A model generated the notes under the pieces. That model worked only from the letters and a program-made list of their open reading frames with translations, was not told where the DNA came from and searched no databases. Below are positions 44,563 to 54,566 of a DNA stretch of 64,000 nt, in pieces (position 1 is the first letter of the stretch; each line of letters opens with the position of its first letter). The stretch comes from Acetobacter malorum (GTDB lineage Bacteria > Pseudomonadota > Alphaproteobacteria > Acetobacterales > Acetobacteraceae). Where the stretch lies: positions 62,001 through 126,000 of the forward strand of contig NZ_LHZC01000052.1 of assembly GCF_001580615.1 (NCBI RefSeq), read 5' to 3'. The position numbers and the translations under genes are program-made.

Positions 44563-46233
44563 GTGCTGAGCCGACTGGCGTTCTGGCGCACCTCTAAAAC
44601 CCGTGCCTCTGACGAAGCCCTGAAAGAGCGACGGCAAAACCGGATAGCCCGATGGCGTCAGGCTGGCCTGATGCTGGGCATGGGCGTGCTATCGGCACTT
44701 GCCCTGCCGCCGGTCCATTTCCTGCCCATTCTGCTCATCACCTTTCCTGCTCTGGGCCGGGTGCTTAATCGGGCTCCACACTGGAAAAACGCCGCCTGGG
44801 CTGGTGCTTTGTTCGGGTTCGGCTTCTACGCTGCCAACCTCTACTGGCTGGTCAATGCGGTCATGATCCGCGCAGAAGAGTTCTGGTGGTTTGTGCCATT
44901 TCCCTCTCTGGGCTGCGCGCTGATTCTGGCCCCAATGGTTGCTGCCCCGGCGGCGCTGTGCCGTCTGGCCCCGGCGGGCCCCCGTCGCATTCTGGCCTTT
45001 GCGGCAAGCTGGACCCTGTTTGATATGGGGCGCGTCTTCCTGTTCAGCGGGTTTACGTGGAATCCACTGGGCAGCAGTCTCGCAATCCCCGGAACAGTGG
45101 GGGATGTGTTCATTCAGCCCGCTGCGTGGATTGGCGTGGATGGCCTGACCTTTTTTGTCGTTCTCGGTGCACTGTTTGGCGGCGAAGCGTTGCAGGATGC
45201 CTTCCGCGCCCGCGCTGGTCGCCCCTGCCAGCTTTTCCCGCGCCGGGCCGACCGCATCCGGGTCGCAGCCTGTGCGGCCCTTATTATTACCATTAGCCTG
45301 ACAGCCAGCATGGTGCGCCTGAAAACTGTGCATCCTGCGGGAGAGCCGGGGCCTATTACCGTGCTGGTGCAGGGCAATGTGCCGGAGACGGAAAAAGTCG
45401 GGCACCTGAACCCGCGTGATATTTTCATGCGCTACCTACATCTGACGGCAGATGGCGTGCTGCAGGCGCGCGACCAGCGCCCTCACCCCGCTTTTCCTGA
45501 TGCCATTACCCGCCCAATCGTCTTTTTATGGCCGGAAACCTCCTTCCCCGGTTCCAGTCTGTTGCAGGACAGTCCGCGTGCCCGCCAGATTATTATGGAA
45601 TGGGCACCGGGTGCGGATGCCGGACTGATTGGCGCTCTGCGTGTAGGGGAAGACGGACGCTACCGGAATTCGGTTCTGGCCCTAACGCCCAATGGCGATA
45701 TTGCCGCCTTTTATGACAAGGCCCGGCTGGTGCCGTTTGGCGAATACCAGCCACCGTTCATCCCGCTGCAAATTGTCCCGCAAGGCGGCATGGCGGCTGG
45801 CCCCGGCGCACAGACATGGCACCTGCCGGGCATCCCCGCCGTGGGGCCACTGGTCTGTTATGAAGTGATTTTCTCCGGCCTGACCATAGACGAACATGAC
45901 CGCCCCCGCTGGCTGGCCAATGTGACAAACGACGGCTGGTTTGGAGACAGCGCAGGCCCCCGCCAGCATCTTTCATCCGTCCGGCTACGCGCTGTGGAAG
46001 AAGGACTCCCCATCGCCCGCGCCGCCAATACCGGTATTTCCATTGCCTATGATGGCTTTGGGCATGAACTCGCGCGCCTTGGCTGGGGGAAAACCGGCAC
46101 ACTGGTTGTACCTCTGCCCGCAGCACTCCCCACTCCCCTGTTCGCACAGTATGGCCGCAGCCTTCCTGCTCTGTTGAGCCTTGCTGCTTTTCTTGCGGCT
46201 TTGATCCGCCCACGGCGAAAGCTGAAAATGTAA
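44563..46233 (+). CDS. lnt: Apolipoprotein N-acyltransferase
   Basis: 556 residues. The N-terminal half has about six membrane helices; the C-terminal periplasmic nitrilase-like domain holds the catalytic triad Glu325 (LWPETSFPG), Lys386 (YDKARLVPFGEY) and Cys432 (PLVCYEVIF). A last hydrophobic helix and basic residues follow (ALIRPRRKLKM). Lnt adds the third acyl chain to lipoproteins, consistent with the many lipoproteins in this window. GTG 44563 is the likely start; ATG 44671 would drop the charged N terminus. It begins 60 bp after olsB. Confidence 0.94.
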   Translation: MLSRLAFWRTSKTRASDEALKERRQNRIARWRQAGLMLGMGVLSALALPPVHFLPILLITFPALGRVLNRAPHWKNAAWAGALFGFGFYAANLYWLVNAVMIRAEEFWWFVPFPSLGCALILAPMVAAPAALCRLAPAGPRRILAFAASWTLFDMGRVFLFSGFTWNPLGSSLAIPGTVGDVFIQPAAWIGVDGLTFFVVLGALFGGEALQDAFRARAGRPCQLFPRRADRIRVAACAALIITISLTASMVRLKTVHPAGEPGPITVLVQGNVPETEKVGHLNPRDIFMRYLHLTADGVLQARDQRPHPAFPDAITRPIVFLWPETSFPGSSLLQDSPRARQIIMEWAPGADAGLIGALRVGEDGRYRNSVLALTPNGDIAAFYDKARLVPFGEYQPPFIPLQIVPQGGMAAGPGAQTWHLPGIPAVGPLVCYEVIFSGLTIDEHDRPRWLANVTNDGWFGDSAGPRQHLSSVRLRAVEEGLPIARAANTGISIAYDGFGHELARLGWGKTGTLVVPLPAALPTPLFAQYGRSLPALLSLAAFLAALIRPRRKLKM

Positions 46234-46476
46234 GTGAGATAAAATAAATATTTCTTTAGCTTTAAGCCAATTTTCAGACAAAATTTCTTTTGCCGTTTGC
46301 CTTCATGCGCTAATCATCACTCTGTAAATCCTTTCAAGAACAATGCATTGATGATTGAATTTTCCAAACATACGGCCTGTTATTACTCTTCTGATTTTTT
46401 ATATTATTCAGTACCAAAAATATATTTTTGAAATTTGACAATGGTTACATGAGCAGCCCTGAAATCTTTAATAAAT

Positions 46477-46508
46477 GGTTTATAAACCGTTACCAACTGG
46501 TTTATAAA
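46477..46508. promoter_or_regulatory. Palindromic operator repeats before the XRE regulator
   Basis: GGTTTATAAACC at 46477-46488 is a perfect 12-bp palindrome; GGTTTATAAA recurs exactly 22 bp later (46499-46508). Two sites on the same helix face 30 bp before the start fit cooperative autorepression by the HTH protein. The 46234-46476 stretch before them is AT-rich and holds no gene I can support. Confidence 0.65.
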
Positions 46509-46537
46509 AAGCTCTCATTTCTTTGGTGAGAAACTGC

Positions 46538-47068
46538 GTGACAGAAACAGCCTCCCTTTTCCCTGCCCAAAAGACCTCTACCCCACGGGCAGGTTTGGTT
46601 GACATGCATGTCGGACGTCGTATCCGGCTGCGACGCACGCTTTTGGGACTATCTCAGGAAAAACTGGGGGAGGCTCTCGGCATTACGTTTCAGCAAGTGC
46701 AGAAGTATGAACGCGGCACCAATCGGGTCGGTGCTTCCCGTCTTTATGATCTGGCCGCCGCTCTGGATGTGCCGATCAGCTTTTTTTTTGACGATATGCC
46801 TGCGTCTGACCAGCTCCCCGGGCCTAAACCCAAATCCACTTTGCATAGTGGGTTGTCACAAACCCGGAAGCCTTTTGAAACTCCATTCCAGACCGGAACA
46901 GACTCTGTTTTCTCAGATCAGGAAGCTTCTCTGTTTTCCCGCAAGGAAACCATTGAACTGATCCGCGCCTATTACCGCATTCCCGACGCCATCGTCCGCA
47001 AACGCGTGCTGGAGCTGGTGCGCTCCATGGCTCCAACAACCGGGACCGAAACCGACCCAACATCCTGA
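46538..47068 (+). CDS. XRE-family transcriptional regulator
   Basis: 176 residues. The helix-turn-helix is at about 24-80: VGRRIRLRRTLLGLSQEKLG, then FQQVQKYERGTNRVGASRLYDLAAAL. It resembles the PraR/PhrR group of alphaproteobacterial XRE regulators that control surface and stress genes. The C-terminal portion ends with IRAYYRIPDAIVRKRVLELVRSM, a conserved-looking helix. GTG 46538 is set by GGTGAG 7 nt upstream; TTG 46523 and GTG 46526 are in-frame alternatives. Upstream palindromes suggest autoregulation. A terminator shared with the convergent DUF2076 gene follows. Confidence 0.85.
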   Translation: MTETASLFPAQKTSTPRAGLVDMHVGRRIRLRRTLLGLSQEKLGEALGITFQQVQKYERGTNRVGASRLYDLAAALDVPISFFFDDMPASDQLPGPKPKSTLHSGLSQTRKPFETPFQTGTDSVFSDQEASLFSRKETIELIRAYYRIPDAIVRKRVLELVRSMAPTTGTETDPTS

Positions 47069-47070
47069 AC

Positions 47071-47101
47071 AAAAAAAGGGGCGACCAAAGCCGCCCCCTT
47101 T
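47071..47101. terminator. Bidirectional terminator between XRE and DUF2076 genes
   Basis: AAAGGGGCG with CGCCCCCTTT around a short loop, between A and T tracts; it serves both converging genes. Confidence 0.88.
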
Positions 47102-47110
47102 GGGTCAGTC

Positions 47111-47893
47111 TCAGAACTCCTGATCGCCACCCCAGTCACCACCGCCAGCGTCTCCACCAGCATCGCCGCCCCAGTCATTGCTTCCGGCATCAAAACCCTG
47201 ATCAGCAGAGGTTCCGGCTCCGGCAAACGGGTCTACCCCGGCACCATCCCCATAATTGTTGTTGATCACGGTCTCGCTCGGCTGGCCTGCGCCCCATCCG
47301 CTATCAGCCCCGCCACCATGATGACCACTGAACAGATCTGTCAGCGCGTTGGCTGCCAGCATGCCCCCGGCGACACCCGTTGCGGTTGAAAGTGCGGACC
47401 CCAGAAAGCCCGAACCACTGCGGAACATACCCGGCTGCGCCCCATAAGGCAGCGGCTGCGGCTGGTATTGCGGCGGCATGGCAGCAGGACGACCACCCCA
47501 GCCCGGAGGTGCGGACTGTTGCGGCTGAGCCTGCGGACCACGCTGACCGCCCCCAAACAGGCCACCCAGAAAACCACCGCCACCAGCAGGTTTCTGCTGC
47601 GCCTGAGACTGAGCCTGCTGCAAGGCCTGCTGGGCTTGCTGAAGCTGGAACTGGAGCTGCTGAATACGGTTCTGCGCTTCAACCAGTGCCATTTCCTGCA
47701 CCACCGCCATCTGCGTAATACGATAGCGGGCTTCCGGGTATTGCTGGAATTCCTGCGCCAGGAATTTATCCGCATCCGGGTCTATCGGCGGCAGATTAGG
47801 CTTCGTGCTGGGCACGCTTCCAAAACCGGACTGGGACGCACCGCCCACTCTGGCTACAAATTTCGCAATGAGGTCGCGTTCCTCGTTGGTCAT
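47111..47893 (-). CDS. DUF2076 domain protein
   Basis: 260 residues from ATG 47893 after GGGAAAAGAG. The N terminus (TNEERDLIAKFVARVGGA) matches the DUF2076 start. Residues about 55-105 form a Gln-rich coiled coil (EAQNRIQQLQFQLQQAQQAL). The C-terminal half is Gly/Pro-rich with SGSGFLGSALSTATGVAGG, then Gly/Asp/Trp repeats ending WGGDQEF. Such proteins are cytosolic or peripheral with an unknown role, possibly a scaffold. No signal peptide or membrane anchor is obvious, apart from the short Gly/Ala-rich segment. Confidence 0.8.
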   Translation of the reverse strand: MTNEERDLIAKFVARVGGASQSGFGSVPSTKPNLPPIDPDADKFLAQEFQQYPEARYRITQMAVVQEMALVEAQNRIQQLQFQLQQAQQALQQAQSQAQQKPAGGGGFLGGLFGGGQRGPQAQPQQSAPPGWGGRPAAMPPQYQPQPLPYGAQPGMFRSGSGFLGSALSTATGVAGGMLAANALTDLFSGHHGGGADSGWGAGQPSETVINNNYGDGAGVDPFAGAGTSADQGFDAGSNDWGGDAGGDAGGGDWGGDQEF

Positions 47894-48123
47894 CGTCTCT
47901 TTTCCCTGCCTGCGGCATGTGCTGCCAGCCTGATGCACTGGTTTGCATAAGATAGCACTAGTCTGGCTAAGATGTGGCGAGGCGGCAAGAGCGTTGCAAG
48001 AGGAGAGCTGCAGGGAGTTGCATGCCTTCTCTTCCTGAATGCGCAGCGCCCCTGTATGGTGTGCCCCGCCGTGCGCGCTCTGCGCACATCCTGACTGTCC
48101 TACTGCGGAGTTTCACCCTGACC

Positions 48124-49008
48124 ATGGACCCGGCGTCTCCCCGCCCTACCGAGCGGCCTCTTTCTTTTCAGGACCTGATCCTGACCCTTCACCAGTTCTG
48201 GTCAAAGCAGGGGTGCGCCATTCTCCAGCCCTATGACCAGGAAATTGGCGCGGGCACGCTTTCCCCCCACACCACACTGCGGGCGCTGGGCAGCACACCG
48301 TGGAAGGCTGCCTATGTGCAGCCCTGCCGTCGGCCGTCCGATGGTCGCTACGGGGAAAACCCCAACCGGCTCCAGCATTATTACCAGTATCAGGTGCTGC
48401 TGAAGCCCACGCCGGAAGAAAGCCAGAAACTCCTGCTGGACAGCTACCGCGCCATCGGGATTGACCCGGACCGGCACGATATCCGCTTTGTGGAAGATGA
48501 CTGGGAAAACCCGACCATCGGCGCATGGGGTCTGGGCTGGGAAGTCTGGTGTGACGGGATGGAAGTCACCCAGTTTACCTACTTCCAGCAGGTAGGCGGT
48601 ATTCCGGTCGTCCTGCCTTCCACGGAGCTGACCTACGGGCTGGAACGTCTGGCCATGTATGTGCAGGGCGTCGAGAACGTCTATGACCTCGATTACAACG
48701 GGACCGGCCTGACCTACGGCGATGTCTTTCTGCGCGCCGAGCAGGACTATTCCCGCCATAACTTTGAGCTGGCGGATACGGAACTGCTGTTCCGCCACTT
48801 TGCCGATGCAGAAAAAGAAAGTGCTGCCCTGGCGGAAGCCGGTGTGGCCCAGCCTGCCTATGACCAGTGCCTGAAGGCCAGCCATCTGTTCAACCTGCTG
48901 GATGCGCGCGGCGTGATCAGCGTGAGCGAGCGCGCTGCCTATATTGGCCGTGTGCGGACGCTGGCAAAACTGTGCTGTGAGACCTGGCTGGCTGGCGAGG
49001 ACAAATAA
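48124..49008 (+). CDS. glyQ: Glycyl-tRNA synthetase alpha chain
   Basis: 294 residues of the bacterial alpha2beta2 enzyme. Signatures are [30 protein letters not shown] and [20 protein letters not shown], and the motif-3 region [12 protein letters not shown]. The alpha chain carries the active site that makes glycyl-adenylate. ATG 48124 is the family start; the reading frame is open further upstream but not conserved. The stop is 4 bp before the glyS start, so they form one operon. Confidence 0.96.
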   Translation: MDPASPRPTERPLSFQDLILTLHQFWSKQGCAILQPYDQEIGAGTLSPHTTLRALGSTPWKAAYVQPCRRPSDGRYGENPNRLQHYYQYQVLLKPTPEESQKLLLDSYRAIGIDPDRHDIRFVEDDWENPTIGAWGLGWEVWCDGMEVTQFTYFQQVGGIPVVLPSTELTYGLERLAMYVQGVENVYDLDYNGTGLTYGDVFLRAEQDYSRHNFELADTELLFRHFADAEKESAALAEAGVAQPAYDQCLKASHLFNLLDARGVISVSERAAYIGRVRTLAKLCCETWLAGEDK

Positions 49009-49012
49009 GATC

Positions 49013-51073
49013 ATGCCCGAACTGCTGATAGAACTTTTTTCAGAAGAAATTCCCGCCCGCATGCAGCAGCAGGCTGGCGAGCATCTGCTGCGCCTGCTGT
49101 CTGACGCACTGGCCCCGCTGAACCCGAAAGACGCTGTGGCCTATACCGGTCCGCGCCGTATTGCCGCCTCCTGCACGCTGGACGCCAACGTGCCCGGCCG
49201 CACAGTGTCTGAACGCGGCCCGCGTGAAAGCGCGCCGGAAAAGGCTCTGCAAGGCTTCACCCGCAAACACGGCGTGACGCAGGATGTCCTGACCCTGCAA
49301 AACGGCTTCTGGGTGCTGGAGCGGGAAGAACCCGCCATCAGCGCCAAAGAGCATATTGCCGCCATTATGCCGGACCTGCTGCGCCGCTTCCCATGGCCGA
49401 AATCCATGCGCTGGGGCCAGGGGAGCGCGTTTACGTGGGTGCGTCCGCTGCGTCGCATTCTGTGCATTCTGAACGGTGAGACTGTGCCGTTCTCTCTCGC
49501 GCAGGGTGACGATAACGGCCACGACCTCCAGTCTGGCAACCAGACAGAAGGCCATCGCTTCCTTTCCCCGGGTGCTGTGACTGTCAGCAGTGCGGCGGAA
49601 TGGCAGGACACACTCAAGGCCCGCCATGTGCAGGTGCATGCGGCAGACCGTCGGGAAACCATTGTTACAGGCCTCACGGCCCTTGCCTCCTCCGAAGGTC
49701 TGGCCCTTGTGCCGGATTCTGGACTGGTGGATGAAGTCGCCGGACTGGTGGAATGGCCGGTGCCGTTCCTTGGCCGGATTGACGAGAAATACATGGATCT
49801 GCCCGCCGAGGTGATGCAGGTCTCCATGCGCGTCAACCAGCGCTATTTTGCCCTGCGCAACGGGGATGGGTCCGCTGCCCCGCGCTTTGCCTTTGTGGCC
49901 AATATTGTCCCGGCAGATGACGGCACGCTGATTGTGACCGGCAATGAGCGCGTGTTACGCGCCCGTTTTGCAGATGCACGGCACTTCTGGGATCTGGACC
50001 GCAAACAGACCCTCGCCTCTCGCCTGAGCGCGCTGGATGCCATTACCTTCCACGCCAAACTTGGCAGCCAGGGTGACCGGACACGCCGCATGGTGCGTCT
50101 GGCCGGGCTGATTGCCCCGATGGTTGGCGCGCCTAAAGCTGACTGTGAACGCGCAGCCGAACTGAGCAAAACGGACCTGACCACCGGCATGGTGGGGGAA
50201 TTCCCGGAACTGCAGGGCGTGATGGGTGGCTATTACGCACAGCATGACGGCGAAACGCCTGCAGTCTGTCAGGCCATTAGCGAGCAGTATATGCCGCGCG
50301 GCCCGGGCGACACCGTACCGACCGCTCCGGTTTCTGTCGTGCTGGGACTAGCTGACCGGTTTGACATGGTGGCCGCGTTCTTTGCCGCCGGTGAAAAACC
50401 GTCCGGCTCGGGCGACCCCTTTGGTCTGCGCCGCGCGGCTCTGGGCATTATCCGCCTGATCCGTGAGAACGGCCTGCGTCTGGATCTGGTCAAGCTGTTC
50501 CTGCTGGCGGCTGAAGCTCTGCCGGAAGCCCTGCGCGATGCGCCGGATCTGGCTCAGCTGCCGCAGTTTATGGCGGAGCGCCTGCGTGTTCAGCTGCGCT
50601 CGGAAGGTGCGCGGTATGACTGCCTCGCCGCTATTTCCACCGGCAATACTGATACGGACATCACCCGCCTTCTGGCCCGCGCACAGGCGCTGGAAACCAT
50701 GCTGGAAACGGAAGACGGCAAAAATCTGCTGGCTGCCACCCGTCGCGCTGCCAACATCCTACGGATTGAAGATCGCAAGGATGGCCCGCATGAAGGCGCG
50801 CCGGACCCGGCCCTGTTTACCCAGCCGGAAGAACAGGCTCTGGCCGCCACGCTGGACCGGGTTGAACCCGCTGTTGAAAAGGCGTTTGCAGAAGAACGCT
50901 TTACCGACGCTATGCGGGAAGCCGCCAGCCTCCGCGCACCGCTGGATAAGTTCTTTGAGGACGTCACCGTCAACGCACCGGACGCCCCGCTGCGCCTCAA
51001 CCGCCTGCGGTTGCTCGCACGTCTGGGCCGGATGATGCGCCTGATTGCGGATTTCAGTCAGATTGAAGGGTAA
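49013..51073 (+). CDS. glyS: Glycyl-tRNA synthetase beta chain
   Basis: 686 residues. It begins PELLIELFSEEIPARMQ; KSMRWGQGSAFTWVRPLRRI, VMQVSMRVNQRYFALRN and LTTGMVGEFPELQGVMGGYYA are family blocks; the C-terminal anticodon-binding region ends near RLLARLGRMMRLIADFSQIEG. The beta chain binds tRNA-Gly. The stop codon sits in the loop of a hairpin, and a stronger terminator follows. Confidence 0.96.
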   Translation: MPELLIELFSEEIPARMQQQAGEHLLRLLSDALAPLNPKDAVAYTGPRRIAASCTLDANVPGRTVSERGPRESAPEKALQGFTRKHGVTQDVLTLQNGFWVLEREEPAISAKEHIAAIMPDLLRRFPWPKSMRWGQGSAFTWVRPLRRILCILNGETVPFSLAQGDDNGHDLQSGNQTEGHRFLSPGAVTVSSAAEWQDTLKARHVQVHAADRRETIVTGLTALASSEGLALVPDSGLVDEVAGLVEWPVPFLGRIDEKYMDLPAEVMQVSMRVNQRYFALRNGDGSAAPRFAFVANIVPADDGTLIVTGNERVLRARFADARHFWDLDRKQTLASRLSALDAITFHAKLGSQGDRTRRMVRLAGLIAPMVGAPKADCERAAELSKTDLTTGMVGEFPELQGVMGGYYAQHDGETPAVCQAISEQYMPRGPGDTVPTAPVSVVLGLADRFDMVAAFFAAGEKPSGSGDPFGLRRAALGIIRLIRENGLRLDLVKLFLLAAEALPEALRDAPDLAQLPQFMAERLRVQLRSEGARYDCLAAISTGNTDTDITRLLARAQALETMLETEDGKNLLAATRRAANILRIEDRKDGPHEGAPDPALFTQPEEQALAATLDRVEPAVEKAFAEERFTDAMREAASLRAPLDKFFEDVTVNAPDAPLRLNRLRLLARLGRMMRLIADFSQIEG

Positions 51074-51145
51074 GCGCCCTTCAATCTAAATATGTGCTGA
51101 ACAGAGAAAGAGAGACGTGGTAGTTGCTGCGTCTCTCTTTTTTTA
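51061..51145 (+). terminator. Tandem hairpins ending the glyQS operon
   Basis: The first hairpin (51061-51086) has a 10-bp stem GATTGAAGGG/CCCTTCAATC with the glyS stop in its loop. The second (51109-51138) pairs AGAGAGACG with CGTCTCTCT and is followed by a T run, a standard intrinsic terminator. Confidence 0.88.
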
Positions 51146-51236
51146 TGAGCCACCGGATGTATCGGTCACGGGGTTCATGGACCATCGAGACTTTATCGCT
51201 CGCATGGCTGCGCCCGGCAGATTTTTTAGCGCGGCC

Positions 51237-51569
51237 TCAACTGAGCCGGGTGCCGTTGGGCACAGGCCTTTCCAGCGCCGCCAGCACGACGCCGTTTTCC
51301 GTTTCAAACCCTGAGAGCAAGAACTCGGAACGAAACGGCCCGATCTGCTTTTCAGGAAAATTGATAATCCCGATAATCTGCCGTCCGATAAGGGTTTCCG
51401 GCGTGTAGAGGCGCGTGACTTGTGCGCTGGTTTTACGCTCCCCATACGGCCCAAAATCTACCCAGATTTTATAAGCAGGCTTCCGCGCTTCCGGAAACGG
51501 CTCTGCACGGAGGATAGTCCCCGCCACAACCATCACCTTTTCAAAATCTGACCAGCTAATCTGTTCCAT
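51237..51569 (-). CDS. csaA: tRNA-binding protein, CsaA type
   Basis: 110 residues. The OB-fold of the EMAP/Trbp111 family is seen in [51 protein letters not shown] and [14 protein letters not shown]. CsaA homodimers bind tRNA and have chaperone-like effects on secretion in Bacillus. It ends near the glyS terminator on the opposite strand and begins after a separate terminator, so it is a single-gene unit. Confidence 0.9.
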   Translation of the reverse strand: MEQISWSDFEKVMVVAGTILRAEPFPEARKPAYKIWVDFGPYGERKTSAQVTRLYTPETLIGRQIIGIINFPEKQIGPFRSEFLLSGFETENGVVLAALERPVPNGTRLS

Positions 51570-51633
51570 AGGGTCCTCTTTTGCGCCTGAAAGCCTGAGC
51601 TTTTTTAAACAGTCCCGTTAAAGGCAGACCCAT

Positions 51634-51672
51634 AAAAAAAGCGTGTAGCCTGATGGGGCCACACGCTTTTTT
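51634..51672 (-). terminator. Terminator between DUF1328 gene and csaA
   Basis: AAAAGCGTGT and ACACGCTTTT form a 10-bp stem with further pairing (GCC/GGC) inside, flanked by A and T runs; seven T residues follow on the minus strand. Confidence 0.9.
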
Positions 51673-51714
51673 ATTGTTAATCAGCCACGAAGGCTTTTGG
51701 GGATAAGCCCCGTG

Positions 51715-51882
51715 CTATCTGGGTGTGCGGCCAAAGAAGAAGCTGACCACCAGCAGCACCACAAAAATAAACAGCAGAATTTTAGCAACACCAGCAAAGC
51801 TGGACGCGGCACCGCCAAACCCAAACAGGGAGGCAATCAACGCCAATATCAGAAAGGTCAGAACCCACCGTAAAATAGCCAT
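51715..51882 (-). CDS. DUF1328 (YtjA-type) small membrane protein
   Basis: 55 residues, starting at an ATG preceded by AAGGAGA. The sequence [20 protein letters not shown], then [20 protein letters not shown] and [15 protein letters not shown], is the standard DUF1328 pattern of two membrane helices joined by a Gly/Ala turn, with a basic end. Members are common in proteobacteria, often stress-induced; molecular role unknown. A terminator lies 42 bp after the stop. Confidence 0.92.
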   Translation of the reverse strand: MAILRWVLTFLILALIASLFGFGGAASSFAGVAKILLFIFVVLLVVSFFFGRTPR

Positions 51883-52013
51883 CTCGTCTCTCCTTAAGAA
51901 CTCCGTAGTTGCTCCGGAAGAGCACCCCGGCTTTACGCTTCCCCCAATCCAACGCAGGAAGACTCAAAAAGTTCTCTCGGTTGAGAAACGAGATATGTAT
52001 TCAAACGCGCCTG

Positions 52014-52778
52014 TTAGTGGCCTTCAGACCCCGGAATGATGTCATACCCGGCACTGCCCGGCGCCGGACCCGGCGGGGGCGCATTGCCTACAGCAACTCC
52101 AACCATCTGGTTGGAGGCGGGGCCGATTTCCCGCGCGTCAATTGCAACGCCCAGTTCCCCGCTACTACCTGTGCCCACAGCATAAAGCGTCTGACCCGGC
52201 TTGAGCCAGGCAGCCAGACGCGTGGCCTCACGCGGGGGGAGATAAATAACGGAATGGTCTTTTAGCACCGCGCCGTTCAACTGGCCGTCCAGATCATAGA
52301 GCGGCATCCAGACTTCGCCATGCAGCACCAGATCAGGCCCGGCGATCATCTCGGTAGACTGGCGGGGCATGGCAATAAAAGTGTCCTGCATGCCCCGGCC
52401 ACGCGGGCTGGTGAGGCCAAAAGCGCGGATAATGGGGAGCGTGCGGCCTTTCAGACCACGGATATCCACCGTATCACCGGGTTTAATCAGACCGGCCAGC
52501 GTATGGCCCTGATCCGGGGAGATGAACACCTGCGTGCCATCATGCAGAATGAACCCGACCACACTGCCGTGGGAGGAGGGCAGAAACTGCGCGACCTGCC
52601 CGTTAAAATGCGGCAGGCCTGAGAGGTCATAAACCCCGTCAGCTTCCTTTTCCGTCACCGTCTGGTGAGAAGCAAAGCTTGCCGCATTCTGCTGCCCGGC
52701 GGGTGCCTTATGGGCAGGGGCCGCGACGGCTACAGAAGAAGCCAAAAGGAAAGCTGGAAGGGAGAACAGATGGCGCAT
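52014..52778 (-). CDS. Secreted protein with two repeated beta-rich domains
   Basis: 254 residues with a signal peptide (about 1-20, ending AVA). Residues about 59-124 and 153-219 look like copies of one module: GQVAQFLP...GFILHDGTQVFIS...LIKPGDTVDIRG against GEVWMPLY...GAVLKDHSVIYLP...WLKPGQTLYAVG. The pattern of short strands suggests an OB-like or small beta-barrel fold. The last 30 residues are Gly/Pro-rich and disordered. Function is unknown. It follows purH after a hairpin, so it is probably transcribed separately. Confidence 0.72.
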   Translation of the reverse strand: MRHLFSLPAFLLASSVAVAAPAHKAPAGQQNAASFASHQTVTEKEADGVYDLSGLPHFNGQVAQFLPSSHGSVVGFILHDGTQVFISPDQGHTLAGLIKPGDTVDIRGLKGRTLPIIRAFGLTSPRGRGMQDTFIAMPRQSTEMIAGPDLVLHGEVWMPLYDLDGQLNGAVLKDHSVIYLPPREATRLAAWLKPGQTLYAVGTGSSGELGVAIDAREIGPASNQMVGVAVGNAPPPGPAPGSAGYDIIPGSEGH

Positions 52779-52799
52779 GGATCAACCGACTAGAGAAAT

Positions 52800-52830
52800 C
52801 TGGCCTGAGGCTTTACGGACTTCAGGCCAG
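52800..52830 (-). terminator. Hairpin between purH and the duplicated-domain protein gene
   Basis: CTGGCCTGA and TCAGGCCAG form a perfect 9-bp stem with a 13-nt loop; ATTTCTCT follows on the minus strand. It may end the purH transcript. Confidence 0.6.
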
Positions 52831-52895
52831 AATAAGGAAGACTGTGCGCCATTGTTCGTCAGGAACGCGCGTCCGGCAAGAGCCGGAAAAGCGTG

Positions 52896-54473
52896 TCAGT
52901 GGCGGAAATGACGCATACCAGTAAAGACCATGGCAATGCCCGCGGCATCCGCAGCAGCAATCACCTCATCATCGCGGATGGAGCCACCCGGCTGAATCAC
53001 AGCGGTCGCTCCTGCGGCCACAATGGTTTCCAGCCCGTCTGCAAACGGGAAGAACGCGTCAGACGCAGCCACTGATCCCTGCGTGAGCGGTGCATCCAGC
53101 CCAGCAGCCTTGGCGGCTTCCCCGCTTTTGCTGGCGGCGATACGCGCGGAGTCAACACGGCTCATCTGGCCAGCGCCAATCCCAACCGTGGCATCGTTTT
53201 TGGCATAGACAATGGCGTTGGACTTCACGTGCTTGGCCACACGGAAGGCAAAGATCAGGTCTTCCATTTCCTGCGCGGACGGAGCGCGTTTTGTCACCAC
53301 ACGCAGGGACTCGGGTTTAATCTGCCCGTTATCCCGCGTCTGCGCCAGGAAACCACCGGCTACAGACCGCACAACCACACCAGAGGCTGCTGCATCCGGC
53401 AGGCCGCCCGTCAGCAGCAGGCGCAGGTTTTTCTTGCGGGCCAGAATGGTTTTAGCCTCTTCATCCGCATCCGGAGCGACGATGACCTCAGTGAAAATGC
53501 CAGCGATTTTGGTCGCGGTTTCTGCGTCCAGCGTGCGATTGAGGGCAACAATGCCACCAAAGGCCGACACAGGGTCACAGCGCAGCGCGCTGTCCCAGCA
53601 GGCAGACAGGGTGTCACCCACAGCCACACCACACGGGTTGGCGTGTTTGACAATAACCACAGCGGGGCGGTCAAACTCGGCCACGGCTTCAAACGCCGCA
53701 TCGGTATCGTTGATGTTATTGTAGGACAGAGCCTTGCCCTGCACCTGCACAGCCGTCGCCACACCGGGCCGTGTGCTGCCATCTTTGTAGAAGGCAGCCT
53801 GCTGATGCGGGTTTTCACCATAACGCAGCACTTCCGCCCGCTGGCCCGCCAGCACAAAGCGTTCCGGCAGCGTGTCCTGCGCCTGTGCAGCAAACCATGC
53901 GGCAATGGCGGCATCATAGGCAGCGGTACGGGCGTAAGCAGCACCAGCATAGGCACGGCGCTGTTCAAGCGTGCTGCCACCCTGCTCCAGAGCCCCAATC
54001 AGCCCGGCATACTGCGCGGTATCGGTCAGCACCACCACGTGGCCGTGGTTCTTGGCTGCGGCGCGGATGAGCGCGGGGCCACCAATATCAATATTTTCAA
54101 TGCAATCTTCAGCGCCAGCGCCGGAGGCGACCGTTTTTTCAAACGGGTAGAGATTGACCGCAACCAGATCAATCGGAGCAATCTTGTGCTCTTCCATCTG
54201 AGCGACATGAGCGGGCAGATCGCGCCGCCCAAGAATACCACCGTGGATCTGGGGCACGAGCGTTTTCACGCGGCCATCCAGAATTTCCGGGAACCCGGTG
54301 TGATCTGACACCTCGGTGACGGGAAGACCAGCTTCACGCAGGGCGCGGGCAGAGCCACCTGTGGAAAGGATTTCCGCACCGTGCGCAACCAGCGCGCGAC
54401 CGAGGTCAAGAAGCCCCGTTTTGTCGGAAACAGAAATTAACGCGCGGCGCACGGGTTGCGTCGTCTGGCTCAT
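52896..54473 (-). CDS. purH: Bifunctional AICAR formyltransferase / IMP cyclohydrolase
   Basis: 525 residues. The N-terminal cyclohydrolase domain (about 1-200) begins [20 protein letters not shown] and has STGGSARAL. The C-terminal transformylase domain has [13 protein letters not shown], the [11 protein letters not shown] catalytic loop with Lys-His, and ends with [30 protein letters not shown]. It does the last two steps of IMP synthesis. ATG 54473 is the standard start; an upstream one at 54518 is in weak context. trmB and metK lie upstream on the same strand. Confidence 0.97.
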   Translation of the reverse strand: MSQTTQPVRRALISVSDKTGLLDLGRALVAHGAEILSTGGSARALREAGLPVTEVSDHTGFPEILDGRVKTLVPQIHGGILGRRDLPAHVAQMEEHKIAPIDLVAVNLYPFEKTVASGAGAEDCIENIDIGGPALIRAAAKNHGHVVVLTDTAQYAGLIGALEQGGSTLEQRRAYAGAAYARTAAYDAAIAAWFAAQAQDTLPERFVLAGQRAEVLRYGENPHQQAAFYKDGSTRPGVATAVQVQGKALSYNNINDTDAAFEAVAEFDRPAVVIVKHANPCGVAVGDTLSACWDSALRCDPVSAFGGIVALNRTLDAETATKIAGIFTEVIVAPDADEEAKTILARKKNLRLLLTGGLPDAAASGVVVRSVAGGFLAQTRDNGQIKPESLRVVTKRAPSAQEMEDLIFAFRVAKHVKSNAIVYAKNDATVGIGAGQMSRVDSARIAASKSGEAAKAAGLDAPLTQGSVAASDAFFPFADGLETIVAAGATAVIQPGGSIRDDEVIAAADAAGIAMVFTGMRHFRH

Positions 54474-54566
54474 GGTCGGACCTTTCGCACGGCTAAACCT
54501 GATTTCAAAGCGGCTCATTAGCCAACAAGCCGCCCAAGAGCAACCTTACGCGCCGCGGAAAAGGTC

